DNA of 64,000 nt from Porphyrobacter sp. (GTDB lineage Bacteria; Pseudomonadota; Alphaproteobacteria; Sphingomonadales; Sphingomonadaceae). The translations under genes were made by a program, and so were the position numbers. This document shows, piece after piece, positions 27,037-35,814 of the stretch. The notes under the pieces are model-generated. The model was not told where the DNA came from, made no database searches, and was given only the letters and a program-made list of their open reading frames with translations. Location: assembly GCA_016125555.1 (NCBI GenBank), contig WGLN01000006.1:62001-126000 (forward strand). Reading direction: 5' to 3'. Every line of letters starts with the position of its first letter. Within the stretch, counting starts at the first letter, position 1.

Positions 27037-27206
27037 TTCCGATCCTTGCCGGTGCTCGTTTCGTCCTCGATCACCTTGCCGTCCGGCCCGAAGCGCATCT
27101 CGCCGTGATCGACGTTCTTCCTCACCCAATTGGCAACCATGAAGGTCAGCGGCACCGCCAGCATGATGCCGATTCCGGCGATCCACAGCGGTGTATCGGC
27201 GTTCAC
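27033..27206 (-). CDS. Single-helix membrane peptide of unknown function, between gatA and the next small gene
   Basis: This is a 57-residue protein with one long hydrophobic helix ([22 protein letters not shown], about residues 6-27) and a charged C-terminal tail ending in KDRK. It starts at one of three consecutive GTG codons that overlap the gatA stop (27206, 27209 or 27212); a GGAG site lies 5-11 bases upstream depending on the choice. The stop overlaps the next ATG (ATGA). No known family. It probably partners with the next membrane protein, since the two overlap and share the single-helix-plus-charged-tail layout; this is inference only. Confidence 0.62.
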   Translation of the reverse strand: MNADTPLWIAGIGIMLAVPLTFMVANWVRKNVDHGEMRFGPDGKVIEDETSTGKDRK

Positions 27207-28684
27207 CACCACTTCTCCGGCCTGGCGGTGAACCCTGCGCGCTGCTGGATGGCGAGCCCGGCGTTCAGGACGCCCTGCTCGTCGAACGGACGGCCGACGA
27301 TTTGCAGGCCGAGCGGCAGGCCGTCGGCGTTGATCGTGGCGGGGACGCTCATTGCGGGAAGGCCTGCGAGCGAGGCGGGGACCGCGAAGACGTCGTTCAG
27401 ATACATCGTCAGCGGGTCTTCGTTCATCGAGCCCAGCGGGAAGCTCGCCGTCGGCGTGGTCGGCGCGAGGATCACGTCGCACTCTTGGAAAGCGCGTTCA
27501 AAGTCGCGGGCGACCAGCGCGCGGACCTTCTGCGCCTGCGTGTAATAGGCGTCGTAGAAACCCGCCGAGAGCACATAGGTGCCGATCAGGATGCGGCGCT
27601 TGACCTCGTCACCGAAGCCCGCGGCGCGGGTGGCGGCGTACATGTCCTGAAGGCCCACCCCGTCGGGCAGATCGCGAAGGCCATAGCGCACCCCGTCATA
27701 GCGCGCGAGGTTCGACGAGGCTTCGGCAGGCGCAACGATGTAATAGGCGGGCAGCGCATACTTGGTGTGCGGCAGCGAGACGTCGACGATCTCGGCGCCC
27801 GCGTCCTTGAGCCATGCCTTGCCCTGTTCCCAGCTATCGAGGATCGCCTGATCGGTGCCCTCCATCCGGTATTCGCGCGGGATGCCGACCTTCTTGCCGC
27901 GCAGGTCGCTATTCAGCGCCGCTTCCCAGTCGGGCACGGGCATGTCGAGGCTGGTCGCGTCCTTGGGATCGAACCCGGCCATCGCGCCCAGCATGATCGC
28001 GCAGTCCTCGACCGAGCGCGCCATCGGCCCCGCCTGATCGAGCGAGGAGGCGAAGGCGACCACGCCCCAGCGCGAGCAGCGCCCATAGGTCGGCTTGATC
28101 CCGCAGATGCCGGTGAAGGCGGCGGGCTGGCGGATGGAACCGCCGGTGTCGGTGCCGGTGGCTGCGGGCGCGATGCGCGCGGCGACGGCAGCGGAGGAGC
28201 CGCCCGAGGAACCGCCGGGCGACATGGCGGCATTGCTGCCCGCCTTCCTCCACGGCGAGGACACGTTGCCGAAGTAGCTCGTCTCGTTCGAGGAGCCCAT
28301 CGCGAACTGGTCGAGGTTGAGCTTGCCCAGCATCCCCGCGCCCGCGTTCCACAGGTTCTGGCTGACGGTGCTCTCGTAGCGCGGCGCGAAGCCTTCGAGG
28401 ATGTGGCTCGCAGCGGTGGTCTGCACGCCATGCGTGGCGAACAGGTCCTTCATGCCGATCGGCACGCCCGCCATCTTGCCGAGCTGCTTGCCCGCCGCAC
28501 GGTCGGCATCGACCTTGTCGGCGGCGGCGAGCGCATGGTCGGGGGTGGTGACGATGAAGGCGTTCAAGGCGGCCGCCTCGGCCACGGCGGCGTTGAAGCT
28601 TTCCGCCACTTCACGCGCGGTGAAGTCGCCCTTGGCCACGCCGTCGCGGATGTCCTTGACGCCGAGAGAGGTAAGGTCAGTCAT
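27203..28684 (-). CDS. gatA: Aspartyl/glutamyl-tRNA(Asn/Gln) amidotransferase subunit A
   Basis: The 493-residue protein carries the full amidase signature: [10 protein letters not shown] with the catalytic Lys, the Gly/Ser-rich [17 protein letters not shown] with the cis-Ser, and [11 protein letters not shown] with the nucleophile Ser, plus GIKPTYGR. It hydrolyses glutamine to make ammonia for transamidation of misacylated tRNA and works with GatB and GatC. Its ATG lies 1 bp from the gatC stop. Length is typical (about 480-495). The stop overlaps the GTG start of the small membrane gene between gatA and gatB. Confidence 0.96.
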   Translation of the reverse strand: MTDLTSLGVKDIRDGVAKGDFTAREVAESFNAAVAEAAALNAFIVTTPDHALAAADKVDADRAAGKQLGKMAGVPIGMKDLFATHGVQTTAASHILEGFAPRYESTVSQNLWNAGAGMLGKLNLDQFAMGSSNETSYFGNVSSPWRKAGSNAAMSPGGSSGGSSAAVAARIAPAATGTDTGGSIRQPAAFTGICGIKPTYGRCSRWGVVAFASSLDQAGPMARSVEDCAIMLGAMAGFDPKDATSLDMPVPDWEAALNSDLRGKKVGIPREYRMEGTDQAILDSWEQGKAWLKDAGAEIVDVSLPHTKYALPAYYIVAPAEASSNLARYDGVRYGLRDLPDGVGLQDMYAATRAAGFGDEVKRRILIGTYVLSAGFYDAYYTQAQKVRALVARDFERAFQECDVILAPTTPTASFPLGSMNEDPLTMYLNDVFAVPASLAGLPAMSVPATINADGLPLGLQIVGRPFDEQGVLNAGLAIQQRAGFTARPEKWW

Positions 28685-28685
28685 G

Positions 28686-28988
28686 TTATTCGATCACCTT
28701 GGGCACGCCGAAGAAGCCGTGCTCGGCGGCGGGAGCATTGGCGAGCACGTCGGCCTGCTTGCGGCCGCCGGTCAGCGGGTCGGCATCGACCACATCGTCG
28801 CGCAGGCGCAGCGTGCCCGGGATCACCGCCGCCATCGGCTCGATCCCGGTGACGTCGACCTCGCCAAGCTGCTCGACCCAGGCGAGGATCCCGTTCAGTT
28901 CGGGCACCATGCGTTCAAGCTCGGCGTCATCCATGCGGATGCGCGCGAGGCTCGCGATCTTGGCGACGGTGGCCTTGTCGACCGACAT
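28686..28988 (-). CDS. gatC: Aspartyl/glutamyl-tRNA(Asn/Gln) amidotransferase subunit C
   Basis: The 100-residue protein is a normal GatC. It starts [25 protein letters not shown], continues with the [12 protein letters not shown] helix and ends with the extended [22 protein letters not shown] tail that wraps around GatA. GatC stabilises the GatAB complex. It is the first gene of the gat group, 12 bp downstream of the FKBP gene on the same strand, so the peptidyl-prolyl isomerase may be read into the operon. Confidence 0.95.
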   Translation of the reverse strand: MSVDKATVAKIASLARIRMDDAELERMVPELNGILAWVEQLGEVDVTGIEPMAAVIPGTLRLRDDVVDADPLTGGRKQADVLANAPAAEHGFFGVPKVIE

Positions 28989-29000
28989 GCCGTGTCTCCC

Positions 29001-29588
29001 TTACTGGCCCGGAGTGCCCTGCGGCGGACCGCCCGGCCCGCCCGCGCCGCCTGCCCCCATCCGCGACTGCATGGTCTGCTGGAGGATCTGGAGATTGCGC
29101 TCGAAGGTCTTCTTGCTCATGATATCGACCACCTCGATATCGAACTCGAGATCGGCCCCCGGCGGGATCGGCGCGCCTTGCGGCGGGGAATCCCCGTAGG
29201 CCATGTCGGCGGGGATGAAGAGCTCGTACTTGCCGCCCTTCTGCATCTGCTTGAGGCCTTCGAAGAAGCCCGGGATGGTCGCGCCCTCCTCGATCGGGAA
29301 AGGCGTGCCCTTGGGGAACAGGCCTTCGACGGGCAGCGGAATGTCGCGCGATTCGTCGAACACCGTGCCATCGGCGGCGAGCTTGCCCTTGTAGTTGATG
29401 AACACCACGTCGCCGTTCTTGGGCATCGGCCCGGTGCCCGGCGTGATGACGTCGACGTCGAGCCCGCGCGGCACTGCCGCCCAGGCGAGCCCCGCACCGA
29501 CGAGAAGAGCGAGGATGACGCCGATCCACAGCTTGGTCAGCGAGCCCTTGGCGACGGGCTGGATCGGAACGCGGGTAATCTCGGTCAT
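29001..29588 (-). CDS. FKBP-type peptidyl-prolyl cis-trans isomerase, membrane-anchored
   Basis: The 195-residue protein has an N-terminal helix (LWIGVILALLVGAGLAWAAV, about 19-38) that anchors it, facing the periplasm. One FKBP domain follows, with DVVFINYKGKL near residue 60, the family's GTPFPIEEGATIPGF stretch and the GGKYELFIPADMAYGDSPP flap. A C-terminal extension with GAGGAGGPGGPPQG is Gly/Pro-rich and likely flexible. FKBP proteins speed Xaa-Pro isomerisation in folding proteins. It is upstream of gatCAB, 12 bp before gatC. The Gly/Pro tail is unusual in length and its role is unknown. Confidence 0.9.
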   Translation of the reverse strand: MTEITRVPIQPVAKGSLTKLWIGVILALLVGAGLAWAAVPRGLDVDVITPGTGPMPKNGDVVFINYKGKLAADGTVFDESRDIPLPVEGLFPKGTPFPIEEGATIPGFFEGLKQMQKGGKYELFIPADMAYGDSPPQGAPIPPGADLEFDIEVVDIMSKKTFERNLQILQQTMQSRMGAGGAGGPGGPPQGTPGQ

Positions 29589-29633
29589 GCTATGGTCCTG
29601 AATAGCGCGGGCCTTGCGCCGCGTGATGACGGC

Positions 29634-29660
29634 AAAAGGGCGCGGGGATGAGCCGCGCCC
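29634..29660 (-). terminator. Intrinsic terminator downstream of rpsU
   Basis: On the minus strand a perfect 8-bp stem GGGCGCGG / CCGCGCCC with a 7-base loop is followed by TTTT. It lies 66 bp beyond the S21 stop codon and should end the rpsU transcript before the FKBP gene. Confidence 0.7.
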
Positions 29661-29725
29661 TGATGGCTTATCGCAAAAGGGGTTTCAAGCGGCATCCGCA
29701 CCGGCGGAAGCGCCTGGCGCCGGGA

Positions 29726-29932
29726 TCACTTGCTCCCGTCGCGCTCCATCCGCTTGCGCTCGAGCTTGCGGGCGCGGCGCACGGCGGCGGCCTTTTCGCG
29801 GGCGCGCTTTTCCGAGGGCTTTTCGTAGTGGCGACGCAGCTTCATCTCGCGATAGACGCCCTCGCGCTGCAGCTTCTTCTTGAGCGCGCGCAGAGCCTGG
29901 TCGACGTTGTTATCGCGAACGATGATTTGCAT
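29726..29932 (-). CDS. rpsU: 30S ribosomal protein S21
   Basis: The 68-residue, very basic protein matches S21: [25 protein letters not shown] followed by the arginine-rich helix [26 protein letters not shown]21 sits on the 30S platform and helps start translation near the anti-Shine-Dalgarno sequence. Length is normal for alphaproteobacteria. It is transcribed alone with its own terminator, and the 231 bp upstream to crcB carry its promoter. Confidence 0.96.
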   Translation of the reverse strand: MQIIVRDNNVDQALRALKKKLQREGVYREMKLRRHYEKPSEKRAREKAAAVRRARKLERKRMERDGSK

Positions 29933-30163
29933 AGAAGACGACTACCTCATTTCCTCAAACGCCCAGAGCCCGCCTCGATTCTTCGCGGGGATGCGCGGTG
30001 AATTGCCAATGAAAACCGGGCGATTCCCACAGGGAGCCGCCCTCCAAACCGCGCCCCGATAGTCCAACAGCGCCCGAAAGGCAAGCGTCCTGCGCCCGGT
30101 GGCGGGACGAATGGCGTGCCGCTCGCGCTAGGCAGAGCCGCCCGCCGCCGCTATGGGCGGGCC

Positions 30164-30577
30164 ATGGCCGGTGAAATCTCCCCTCTCGTCGCAAGCCTCA
30201 ACGTCGCGCTCGGCGGCGGAGTGGGCGCGGTGCTGCGCTACCACGCGGGGCGCGCGGTGGCGCATCTCGCAGGACCCGGCAACGCCTTCCCCTGGGCGAC
30301 GCTCACCGTCAACATCCTCGGCAGCCTCGCGATGGGCGCGCTGCTCGGCTGGCTGGCGCGCGGCACCGCTTCGGCTCCCGCTGCGGAAAGCCTGCGGCTG
30401 CTGGTGGGCGTCGGGCTGCTCGGCGGGTTCACCACCTTCAGCGCCTTTTCCGCCGAGCTCGTCACCATGCTCCACCGCGGGCAGCCCGGCCTCGCGGCGG
30501 GCTATGCCGCGGCCTCGCTGGTCGCCGGGATGGCGGCGATGATCGTCGGCCTGATCGCCGCGCAGAGCGCCGCATGA
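30164..30577 (+). CDS. crcB: Fluoride efflux transporter CrcB
   Basis: The 137-residue protein has four hydrophobic helices and the CrcB/Fluc motifs GGGVGAVLRYHAG (near residue 15), the central TLTVNILGSLAMG with the pore Asn, and GGFTTFSAFSAE with the phenylalanine-box and polar track. Fluc proteins are dual-topology dimers that export fluoride. ATG 30164 is chosen; the longer frame lacks similarity. No fluoride riboswitch is seen upstream. It opens a five-gene operon with 4-bp overlaps (crcB, rluC, HAD, small membrane protein, ATP12). Confidence 0.93.
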   Translation: MAGEISPLVASLNVALGGGVGAVLRYHAGRAVAHLAGPGNAFPWATLTVNILGSLAMGALLGWLARGTASAPAAESLRLLVGVGLLGGFTTFSAFSAELVTMLHRGQPGLAAGYAAASLVAGMAAMIVGLIAAQSAA

Positions 30578-31755
30578 GCGCGGGCACCGACAACGTGCGC
30601 CAGTTCACCGTCGGCGCGGATGACGACGGCATCCGGCTCGACCGCTGGTTCAAGCGCAATCTGCCGCAGGTCGGTTTCGCCACGGTGTCGCGCTGGGCGC
30701 GCACGGGGCAGGTGCGGGTCGACGGCAAGCGCGCGAAGCCCGAGGATCGCCTCGCCGAAGGTCAGGTGCTGCGCGTGCCGCCCGGCGGCGAGGATGCGCC
30801 CGCCCGCAAATCCGCGCCCCGCGCCCGCCCGCTCAGCCCCGAACAGATCGCCGAAGCGCGCGCCATGGTGATCCGCGAGACACCGACCGCGATCGTGCTC
30901 AACAAGCCCCCCGGCCTCGCGACGCAGGGCGGCAGCAAGACCACCAAGCATGTCGACGGCCTGCTCGATGCCTTCGTCACCGACGAGAAGACGCCCCGCC
31001 CGCGGCTCGTCCACCGGCTCGACAAGGACACCTCGGGCGTGCTGCTGATCGCCCGCACGCCGGGGAGCGCCGCGAGTTTCTCCAAGCGTTTCGCCAGCCG
31101 CAGCGCACGCAAGGTCTACTGGGCGCTGGTGGTCGGCGTGCCGCAGCTCGCCGAGGGCGTGATCGACGCGCCGCTCGCCAAGCAGCCGGGCACCGGCGGC
31201 GAGAAGATGCATGTCGACGAGGAGAACGGCGCGGCGGCCAAGACCCGCTACCGCGTGGTCGATCGCGCCGGGCAGCGCGCCGCCTGGGTCGAGCTGGAGC
31301 CGCTAACGGGCCGCACCCACCAGCTGCGCGTCCACATGGCGGCGATCGGCCACCCGATCGTCGGCGACGGGAAATATGGTGGGCAGGACGCCTTTCTGAC
31401 CGGGGCGATCAGCCGCAAGATGCACCTCCACGCGCGCCGCCTGATCATCACCGAGCCCAAGGCCGGGGAAGGTTCGGGCGGCAAGCTCGACGTCACCGCC
31501 GAACTCCCGCACCATTTCGCCGCGAGCATGGAGGCGCTGGGCTTCGACCCCGCGCAGTCCGACGCCGCGCCCTTGCGCGAAGAGGCACCGGAAAAGACCG
31601 CGGAAGAAAAGAAGCAGGCCGCGCGCCGCCACTTCAAGCAGGCGAGAAAGGAAACCCGCACCCCCCGCCGCGCCCGCGGTGCCGCACCGGCGAAGAAGGG
31701 CAAGCCTGCGGCCAAGGGCAAGCCCGGCGGCAAGCCGAAGGGCAAGCGCAAGTGA
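30574..31755 (+). CDS. rluC: RluC/RluD-type 23S rRNA pseudouridine synthase with Lys-rich tail
   Basis: The 393-residue enzyme has an N-terminal S4-like RNA-binding domain (RLDRWFKRNLPQVGFATVSRWARTGQVRVDGKRA) and the pseudouridine synthase domain with the catalytic Asp150 in HRLDKDTSG. The sugar-ring motif GRTHQLRVHMA is also present. A C-terminal tail of about 50 residues is rich in Lys, Gly and Pro and is probably a flexible RNA-binding extension. It should isomerise uridines in 23S rRNA (RluC: 955/2504/2580) but the exact site is not provable here. Overlaps crcB and the HAD gene by 4 bp each. A paralogue (RluD-like) lies at 56903. Confidence 0.88.
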   Translation: MSAGTDNVRQFTVGADDDGIRLDRWFKRNLPQVGFATVSRWARTGQVRVDGKRAKPEDRLAEGQVLRVPPGGEDAPARKSAPRARPLSPEQIAEARAMVIRETPTAIVLNKPPGLATQGGSKTTKHVDGLLDAFVTDEKTPRPRLVHRLDKDTSGVLLIARTPGSAASFSKRFASRSARKVYWALVVGVPQLAEGVIDAPLAKQPGTGGEKMHVDEENGAAAKTRYRVVDRAGQRAAWVELEPLTGRTHQLRVHMAAIGHPIVGDGKYGGQDAFLTGAISRKMHLHARRLIITEPKAGEGSGGKLDVTAELPHHFAASMEALGFDPAQSDAAPLREEAPEKTAEEKKQAARRHFKQARKETRTPRRARGAAPAKKGKPAAKGKPGGKPKGKRK

Positions 31756-32420
31756 GCGCGACGCGTCTCGCCGTGTTCGATTGCGACGGGACGCTGGTCG
31801 ACGGGCAGGCGGATGTCTGCTGGGCGATGGAGCGCGCCTTCGCGCGCGCCGGCCTGCCTGCGCCCGACCCGCGCGACGTGCGCCGCATGGTCGGGCTCAG
31901 CCTGCCGGTCGCCGTGCGCCACCTCGCTCCCGACCTTGCCGAGGAACAGGCCCGCGCCGTCACCGAATATTACAAGGCCAGCTTCCGCGCACGGCGCGAA
32001 GAGGGCCTGCTCGACGAGCCGCTCTACGACGGCATCGCCGAACTGCTGGCGAGCTTGCGCGATGCGGGTTGGAGCCTCGCGGTCGCCACCGGCAAGTCCG
32101 ACCGGGGGCTCACCGCCTGCCTTGCCGGGCACGGCATCGCCGAGCTGTTCTGCTCGCTCCAGACCGCCGACCGGCACCCCTCAAAACCGCACCCGGCGAT
32201 GCTCGAAGCCGCGCTGTTCGAAGCCGGGGCGGCGCCGCACCAGGCGGTGATGATCGGCGACACCAGCTTCGACATGCTGATGGCGAGAAGCGCGCGGGTG
32301 CCCGCGATCGGGGTCGCCTGGGGTTACCACGCGCCGGCCGAGCTCATCGCCAGCGGCGCGATGCGCGTCGCCGAGACCGTCTCCGCGCTGTCCGCGGCGC
32401 TCGATGAGGCGCTGGCGTGA
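31752..32420 (+). CDS. HAD family hydrolase, phosphoglycolate-phosphatase-like
   Basis: The 222-residue protein carries all HAD motifs: motif I FDCDGTLVDG (residues 9-18, nucleophile Asp and acid/base Asp), motif II VATGKSD with Thr, motif III Lys near SKPHPAML, and motif IV MIGDTSFDML. It belongs to the Gph/pyrophosphatase PpaX-like group that hydrolyses small phosphate esters. True substrate unknown. It is the third gene of the crcB-to-ATP12 operon with 4-bp overlaps on both sides. Confidence 0.9.
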   Translation: MSATRLAVFDCDGTLVDGQADVCWAMERAFARAGLPAPDPRDVRRMVGLSLPVAVRHLAPDLAEEQARAVTEYYKASFRARREEGLLDEPLYDGIAELLASLRDAGWSLAVATGKSDRGLTACLAGHGIAELFCSLQTADRHPSKPHPAMLEAALFEAGAAPHQAVMIGDTSFDMLMARSARVPAIGVAWGYHAPAELIASGAMRVAETVSALSAALDEALA

Positions 32421-32656
32421 GCCGCTCCGCGCACGACCCCGCCGAGGCGCGGGCGCGCAACCGCTACGTGGTGCTCAACGCGCTGCGGTTCGGTGGGCTC
32501 GGGCTGGTGTTGCTCGGCATCGCCATTGCGCGCGGGTTGATCGGCTGGCCATGGTGGACAGGCGCGGTGCTGGCTGTCATCGGGGTGCTCGATTTCTACT
32601 TCCTGCCGCGCTTCCTCGCGCGGGCGTGGAAAGCCGGGGACGCACGCGAGAAATGA
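32417..32656 (+). CDS. Small membrane protein with two transmembrane helices
   Basis: This 79-residue protein has a hydrophilic start (SRSAHDPAEARARNRY) and two transmembrane helices (LRFGGLGLVLLGIAIARGLIG at about 24-44 and WTGAVLAVIGVLDFYFLPRFLA at about 48-69), with a basic end. No functional family recognised. ATG overlaps the HAD stop and its own stop overlaps the ATP12 start (both ATGA), so it is translated with them. Confidence 0.75.
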   Translation: MSRSAHDPAEARARNRYVVLNALRFGGLGLVLLGIAIARGLIGWPWWTGAVLAVIGVLDFYFLPRFLARAWKAGDAREK

Positions 32657-33363
32657 TCCGCAGGTTTTACAAGGAGGTGACGCTCGGCCAGCAGCCGGGC
32701 GGCTGGCAGGTGCTGCTCGACGGGCGCGGGGTCAAGACCGTGGGCGGCGCGGCGCAGATCGTCCCAACCGAACCGCTCGGTCAGGCGCTCGCGGCGGAAT
32801 GGCGGCGGCAGGGCGAGACAATCGACCCGAAGGACCTGCCCCTGCGCGACATGGCCGACTACGCGATCGACATGGTCGCGCCCGCGCGGGAGGCGGTGGC
32901 CGACGCGCTGCTCGCCTATGCGGAAACCGACACGCTGTGCTACCGCGCCGACCCCGACGAGCCGCTCCACGCACGCCAGCAGGCCGAGTGGGAGCCGCTG
33001 CTCTGCGCTTTCGAGGCGGAGAACGGCATCGCCTTGACGCGGGTGAGCGGCGTGCTCCATCGCCCGCAGCCGCCCGCGACGCTCGCCGTCCTGCGCGCGC
33101 GGCTGGTGGCGGAAAATGCCTTCGTGCTGGCGGGCGTCGAGGCAATGGCCAAGCTCGCCGCCTCGCTGGTCACCGCGCTCGCCGCGCTCGGTGCGCAGCA
33201 CGCGGACGAGCCGCTGGCGCTGTGGCGCGCGGCGTGCCTCGAGGAGGAATGGCAGGCCGAATTGTGGGGCCGCGACGAAGAGGCCGAGGAGCGCCGCCGC
33301 AGACGCGAGGCCGATTTCCTGCGCGCCTGCGCCTTCGCGCGGCTCGCGGGGCCAGACGCCTAG
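32653..33363 (+). CDS. ATP12-type F1-ATPase assembly chaperone
   Basis: The 236-residue protein has the ATP12 features: RRFYKEVTLGQQPGGWQVLLDGRGVKT at the N-terminus, the central PTEPLGQALAAEWRRQGETIDPKDLPLRDMADYAIDMV stretch, and the C-terminal helical part (LWRAACLEEEWQAELWGRDEEAEER). In mitochondria ATP12 holds F1 alpha before assembly; in alphaproteobacteria it is presumed to do likewise. It ends the crcB operon and converges with the Mla operon by a 4-bp overlap (33360-33363). Confidence 0.9.
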   Translation: MIRRFYKEVTLGQQPGGWQVLLDGRGVKTVGGAAQIVPTEPLGQALAAEWRRQGETIDPKDLPLRDMADYAIDMVAPAREAVADALLAYAETDTLCYRADPDEPLHARQQAEWEPLLCAFEAENGIALTRVSGVLHRPQPPATLAVLRARLVAENAFVLAGVEAMAKLAASLVTALAALGAQHADEPLALWRAACLEEEWQAELWGRDEEAEERRRRREADFLRACAFARLAGPDA

Positions 33364-34004
33364 CCCTCCATCGCCCACGCCGCGACGTCCTGCGCCACCC
33401 GGTTCGCCGCACGGTTGAGCGCCGCGCCGACCGCGGGCGCCTCGGCCGTCACGCCGGTTTCGCGTGCCTCGAAGCGGCGGGTGCTCGCCTCGCCGTCCTT
33501 GTCGATGCGGATCGCGTCGAAGGTCACCACCGCCGCCGAACCTTGCGCATCATAGCCCATGTCGACGAGGCGGCCGCGCAAGGTTGTCGAGGCGACCGCC
33601 ACGCTCTCGTCCCCGTCGAGCACCAGCGTGTTCGCCCCGCCCTTCGCCCGCAGCGTCTCGCCGAGCAGCTGGCGGAACAGCCGCGCGGGCTTTTCCACCC
33701 AATAGGCTTCCTTGAGATAGGCGAGCTGGGTGTCGGTCACCTGCACCGGCACACGCATCACGTCGAGCTTGGCAGGCGCGTCGAGTTCGAGCACCGCAAT
33801 GACCTTGCGGTCGGGCGCGGCGGTGGTCGCGCTGCCGGTGGGCGCAGGGGCCTCGGCGCTCAATGTCAGCAGGCTTTCGGGCGGTTCGCCGCCCAAGCTG
33901 ATGCAGCCGGCGAGCCCGAAGGCGAGCAGCGCCGGCGCGGCCACGGCCAGCGCATGTCTGGCGGGCTTGGAAAAAGCGGAAGTGTTCACGGCCAGTTCCT
34001 TCAT
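33360..34004 (-). CDS. ABC-type transport auxiliary lipoprotein of the Mla system (PqiC-like)
   Basis: The 214-residue protein has a lipoprotein signal with the lipobox FGLAGC (Cys near residue 34) and a domain of the ABC-type transport auxiliary lipoprotein component type (LTLSAEAP at the start of the mature region, VMRVPVQVTDTQLAYLKEAYWVEKPARLFRQLLGETL). Such proteins probably sit at the outer-membrane side of MlaD/MCE systems. Its ATG overlaps the TGA of the MlaD gene. It is the last gene of the Mla operon mlaE-mlaF-mlaD-lipoprotein. The start MKELAV at 34004 is chosen by the signal and coupling. Confidence 0.82.
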   Translation of the reverse strand: MKELAVNTSAFSKPARHALAVAAPALLAFGLAGCISLGGEPPESLLTLSAEAPAPTGSATTAAPDRKVIAVLELDAPAKLDVMRVPVQVTDTQLAYLKEAYWVEKPARLFRQLLGETLRAKGGANTLVLDGDESVAVASTTLRGRLVDMGYDAQGSAAVVTFDAIRIDKDGEASTRRFEARETGVTAEAPAVGAALNRAANRVAQDVAAWAMEG

Positions 34005-34948
34005 GGCTTGTAGTCCGGCAGGGCCTTGCCGCCGACGAGCGAGCCCGCGCCCTCGCTTTCGAGCTTCTCGGTGACCGAGCGCAGCGCCTTGCTGGTCGCC
34101 CGCAGGTCCTTGAGCGTCGCCTCGACATTGGGGAGCGTGTTTTCGCGGAACTGCTTGGCTGCGGGCCGCGCGTCCTCGAGCGTCGCCGCCAGCGCATCGG
34201 CGGCGTCGCTCGCCGAGCGCAACGTCGAGCGGAGGTCGGCGGCGATCGGCCTGCCCTCGTCCTTGACCAGCTGATCGGTGTCGCGGGTCAGTTGTTCGAC
34301 CGCATCGAGCGTCTGGTTCAGCTCGGCAAGCGTGGTCTGGAACTGCTCGAGATTTGCGGTCAGCGCCGGGGTCGCGTCGGCCAGTCCGCCGGTCAGACGG
34401 TTGGTGTTCCTGAGGATCCCGGCGATTTCCTTCTGGTTGTCCGGCCCCAGGATGGTGTTGAGCTGCTCGGTGAGCGTCGCCAGCCGTTCGAGCAGCAGCG
34501 GGGCGTTGGCGACAATTTCGCCGAAGCCGCCGCGCCCCGGCGGGATCACCGGGCGCCCTTCGGGACAGGCGGTGGTTTCGCAGGTGATCGGCGGATTGTC
34601 CTTGCGCGCGCCGTCGAGCAGGATCGTCGAGACCCCGGTGAAGCTCGCCTGGATGGTGGCCTGGGTGCCGACGAGGATCGGCACGTCGCTTTTCACCTTG
34701 ATGCGCACCCGCACGAATTCGGGATTGTCCTTGGCGAGCGCGATCTCCTTGACCTGCCCCACCGGCACCCCGGCGAAGCTGACCTCGCTGCCGTTGGCGA
34801 GACCCGAGACCGACTGGCCGTAGAAGATGTCGTATTCGTCCTGCTCGCCCTGCCCCAGCCGCGCGATCCACACGATGAAGGCCGCCAGCCCCACCAGCAG
34901 CACCAGCGTGACCGCACCGACCCAGAGATGGTTGGCTCTCGTTTCCAT
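34001..34948 (-). CDS. mlaD: MlaD family (MCE domain) phospholipid transport protein
   Basis: The 315-residue protein has an N-terminal transmembrane helix (HLWVGAVTLVLLVGLAAFIVWIARL, about 7-31) and one MCE domain (VSGLANGSEVSFAGVPVGQVKEIAL, ending near the VSTILLDGAR stretch). After residue 150 it runs on as a long, mostly helical region with repeats of heptads (for example LADATPALTANLEQFQTTL) that probably forms a needle-like channel. It is anchored in the inner membrane with its MCE ring in the periplasm and carries phospholipids between membranes. Preceded by mlaF and mlaE, followed by the auxiliary lipoprotein. Confidence 0.92.
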   Translation of the reverse strand: METRANHLWVGAVTLVLLVGLAAFIVWIARLGQGEQDEYDIFYGQSVSGLANGSEVSFAGVPVGQVKEIALAKDNPEFVRVRIKVKSDVPILVGTQATIQASFTGVSTILLDGARKDNPPITCETTACPEGRPVIPPGRGGFGEIVANAPLLLERLATLTEQLNTILGPDNQKEIAGILRNTNRLTGGLADATPALTANLEQFQTTLAELNQTLDAVEQLTRDTDQLVKDEGRPIAADLRSTLRSASDAADALAATLEDARPAAKQFRENTLPNVEATLKDLRATSKALRSVTEKLESEGAGSLVGGKALPDYKP

Positions 34949-34991
34949 GCCTTGTCCCTATGAACGCGAAGCCGCGGGGATGTCCAATATT

Positions 34992-35810
34992 CTATCCATC
35001 GCGCGCCCCGGACCCGCGCGCGTGCGCAGCCTCCGCCGCCCGGCCGCGCGGACCGTTGAAATACTCCTCGATCCACGGATGGCCGGTGGCAATCAGTTCG
35101 GGGATGGTGCCGACCGCGATGATCTTCTTCTCGGCAATCACCGCCACCCGGTCGCAGATCTCGTAGAGCGTATCGAGATCATGGGTTATGAGAAACACGG
35201 TGAGGCCGAGCGTTTCCTTCAATTCGCGGGTCAGCCGGTCGAACTTGGCCGCGCCGATCGGGTCGAGGCCGGCGGTCGGCTCGTCGAGGAACAACAGTTC
35301 GGGATCGAGCGCCAGCGCCCGCGCCAATCCGGCGCGCTTCTTCATCCCGCCCGAGAGTTCGGAAGGGTATTTCTCCACCGCGTCCTCGGGGAGCCCCGAG
35401 AGGATCACCTTGTAGCGCGCGATCTCGTGGCGCAGCTTGGGTTCGAGTTCGGGGTAGAACTGCTTCAGTGCCACCTCGACATTCTCGCCCACGGTGAGGG
35501 TCGAGAACAGCGCCCCGCCCTGGAACAGCACGCCCCAACGGCAGCGCACGCCGACATTGGTATCGGGATCGACATCGGTGATGGTGTGGCCGAGCACCTC
35601 GATGCGTCCCGCCGCCGGAACCTGCAGTCCGATGATCGAGCGCATCAGCACCGATTTGCCAGTCCCCGAACCGCCGACCACGCCGAGGATCTCGCCGCGT
35701 CGGACGGTGAGGTCAAGCCCGTCGTGCACGGTCGTCTCGCCGAAGCGGTTGACCAGCCCTTCGACCACGATCGGCGGCGGCGCGTCGGAATTGTCGCGGG
35801 GATCGTTCAT
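34992..35810 (-). CDS. mlaF: MlaF-type ABC transporter ATPase
   Basis: The 272-residue protein is a complete ABC ATPase: Walker A GGSGTGKSVLMRSIIG (about 49-64), signature LSGGMKKRAGLARALAL, Walker B ELLFLDEPTAGLDPIG and the H-loop VFLITHDLDTL. The pattern, with SGGMKKR in the signature, is that of MlaF/TtgA-like ATPases. It powers retrograde phospholipid transport with the MlaE permease and MlaD. The C-terminus ends in an Ala/Arg-rich region. It lies 4 bp after mlaE and 43 bp before mlaD in one operon. Confidence 0.95.
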   Translation of the reverse strand: MNDPRDNSDAPPPIVVEGLVNRFGETTVHDGLDLTVRRGEILGVVGGSGTGKSVLMRSIIGLQVPAAGRIEVLGHTITDVDPDTNVGVRCRWGVLFQGGALFSTLTVGENVEVALKQFYPELEPKLRHEIARYKVILSGLPEDAVEKYPSELSGGMKKRAGLARALALDPELLFLDEPTAGLDPIGAAKFDRLTRELKETLGLTVFLITHDLDTLYEICDRVAVIAEKKIIAVGTIPELIATGHPWIEEYFNGPRGRAAEAAHARGSGARDG

Positions 35811-35814
35811 CGCC

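Noticed and set aside
29933..30163. Fluoride riboswitch upstream of crcB
   Set aside because: The conserved crcB-motif core is not visible before the crcB start.
31600..31755. Repeats in the Lys/Gly-rich tail of the RluC-like gene
   Set aside because: Low-complexity coding, in frame; common at the ends of rRNA-modifying enzymes.
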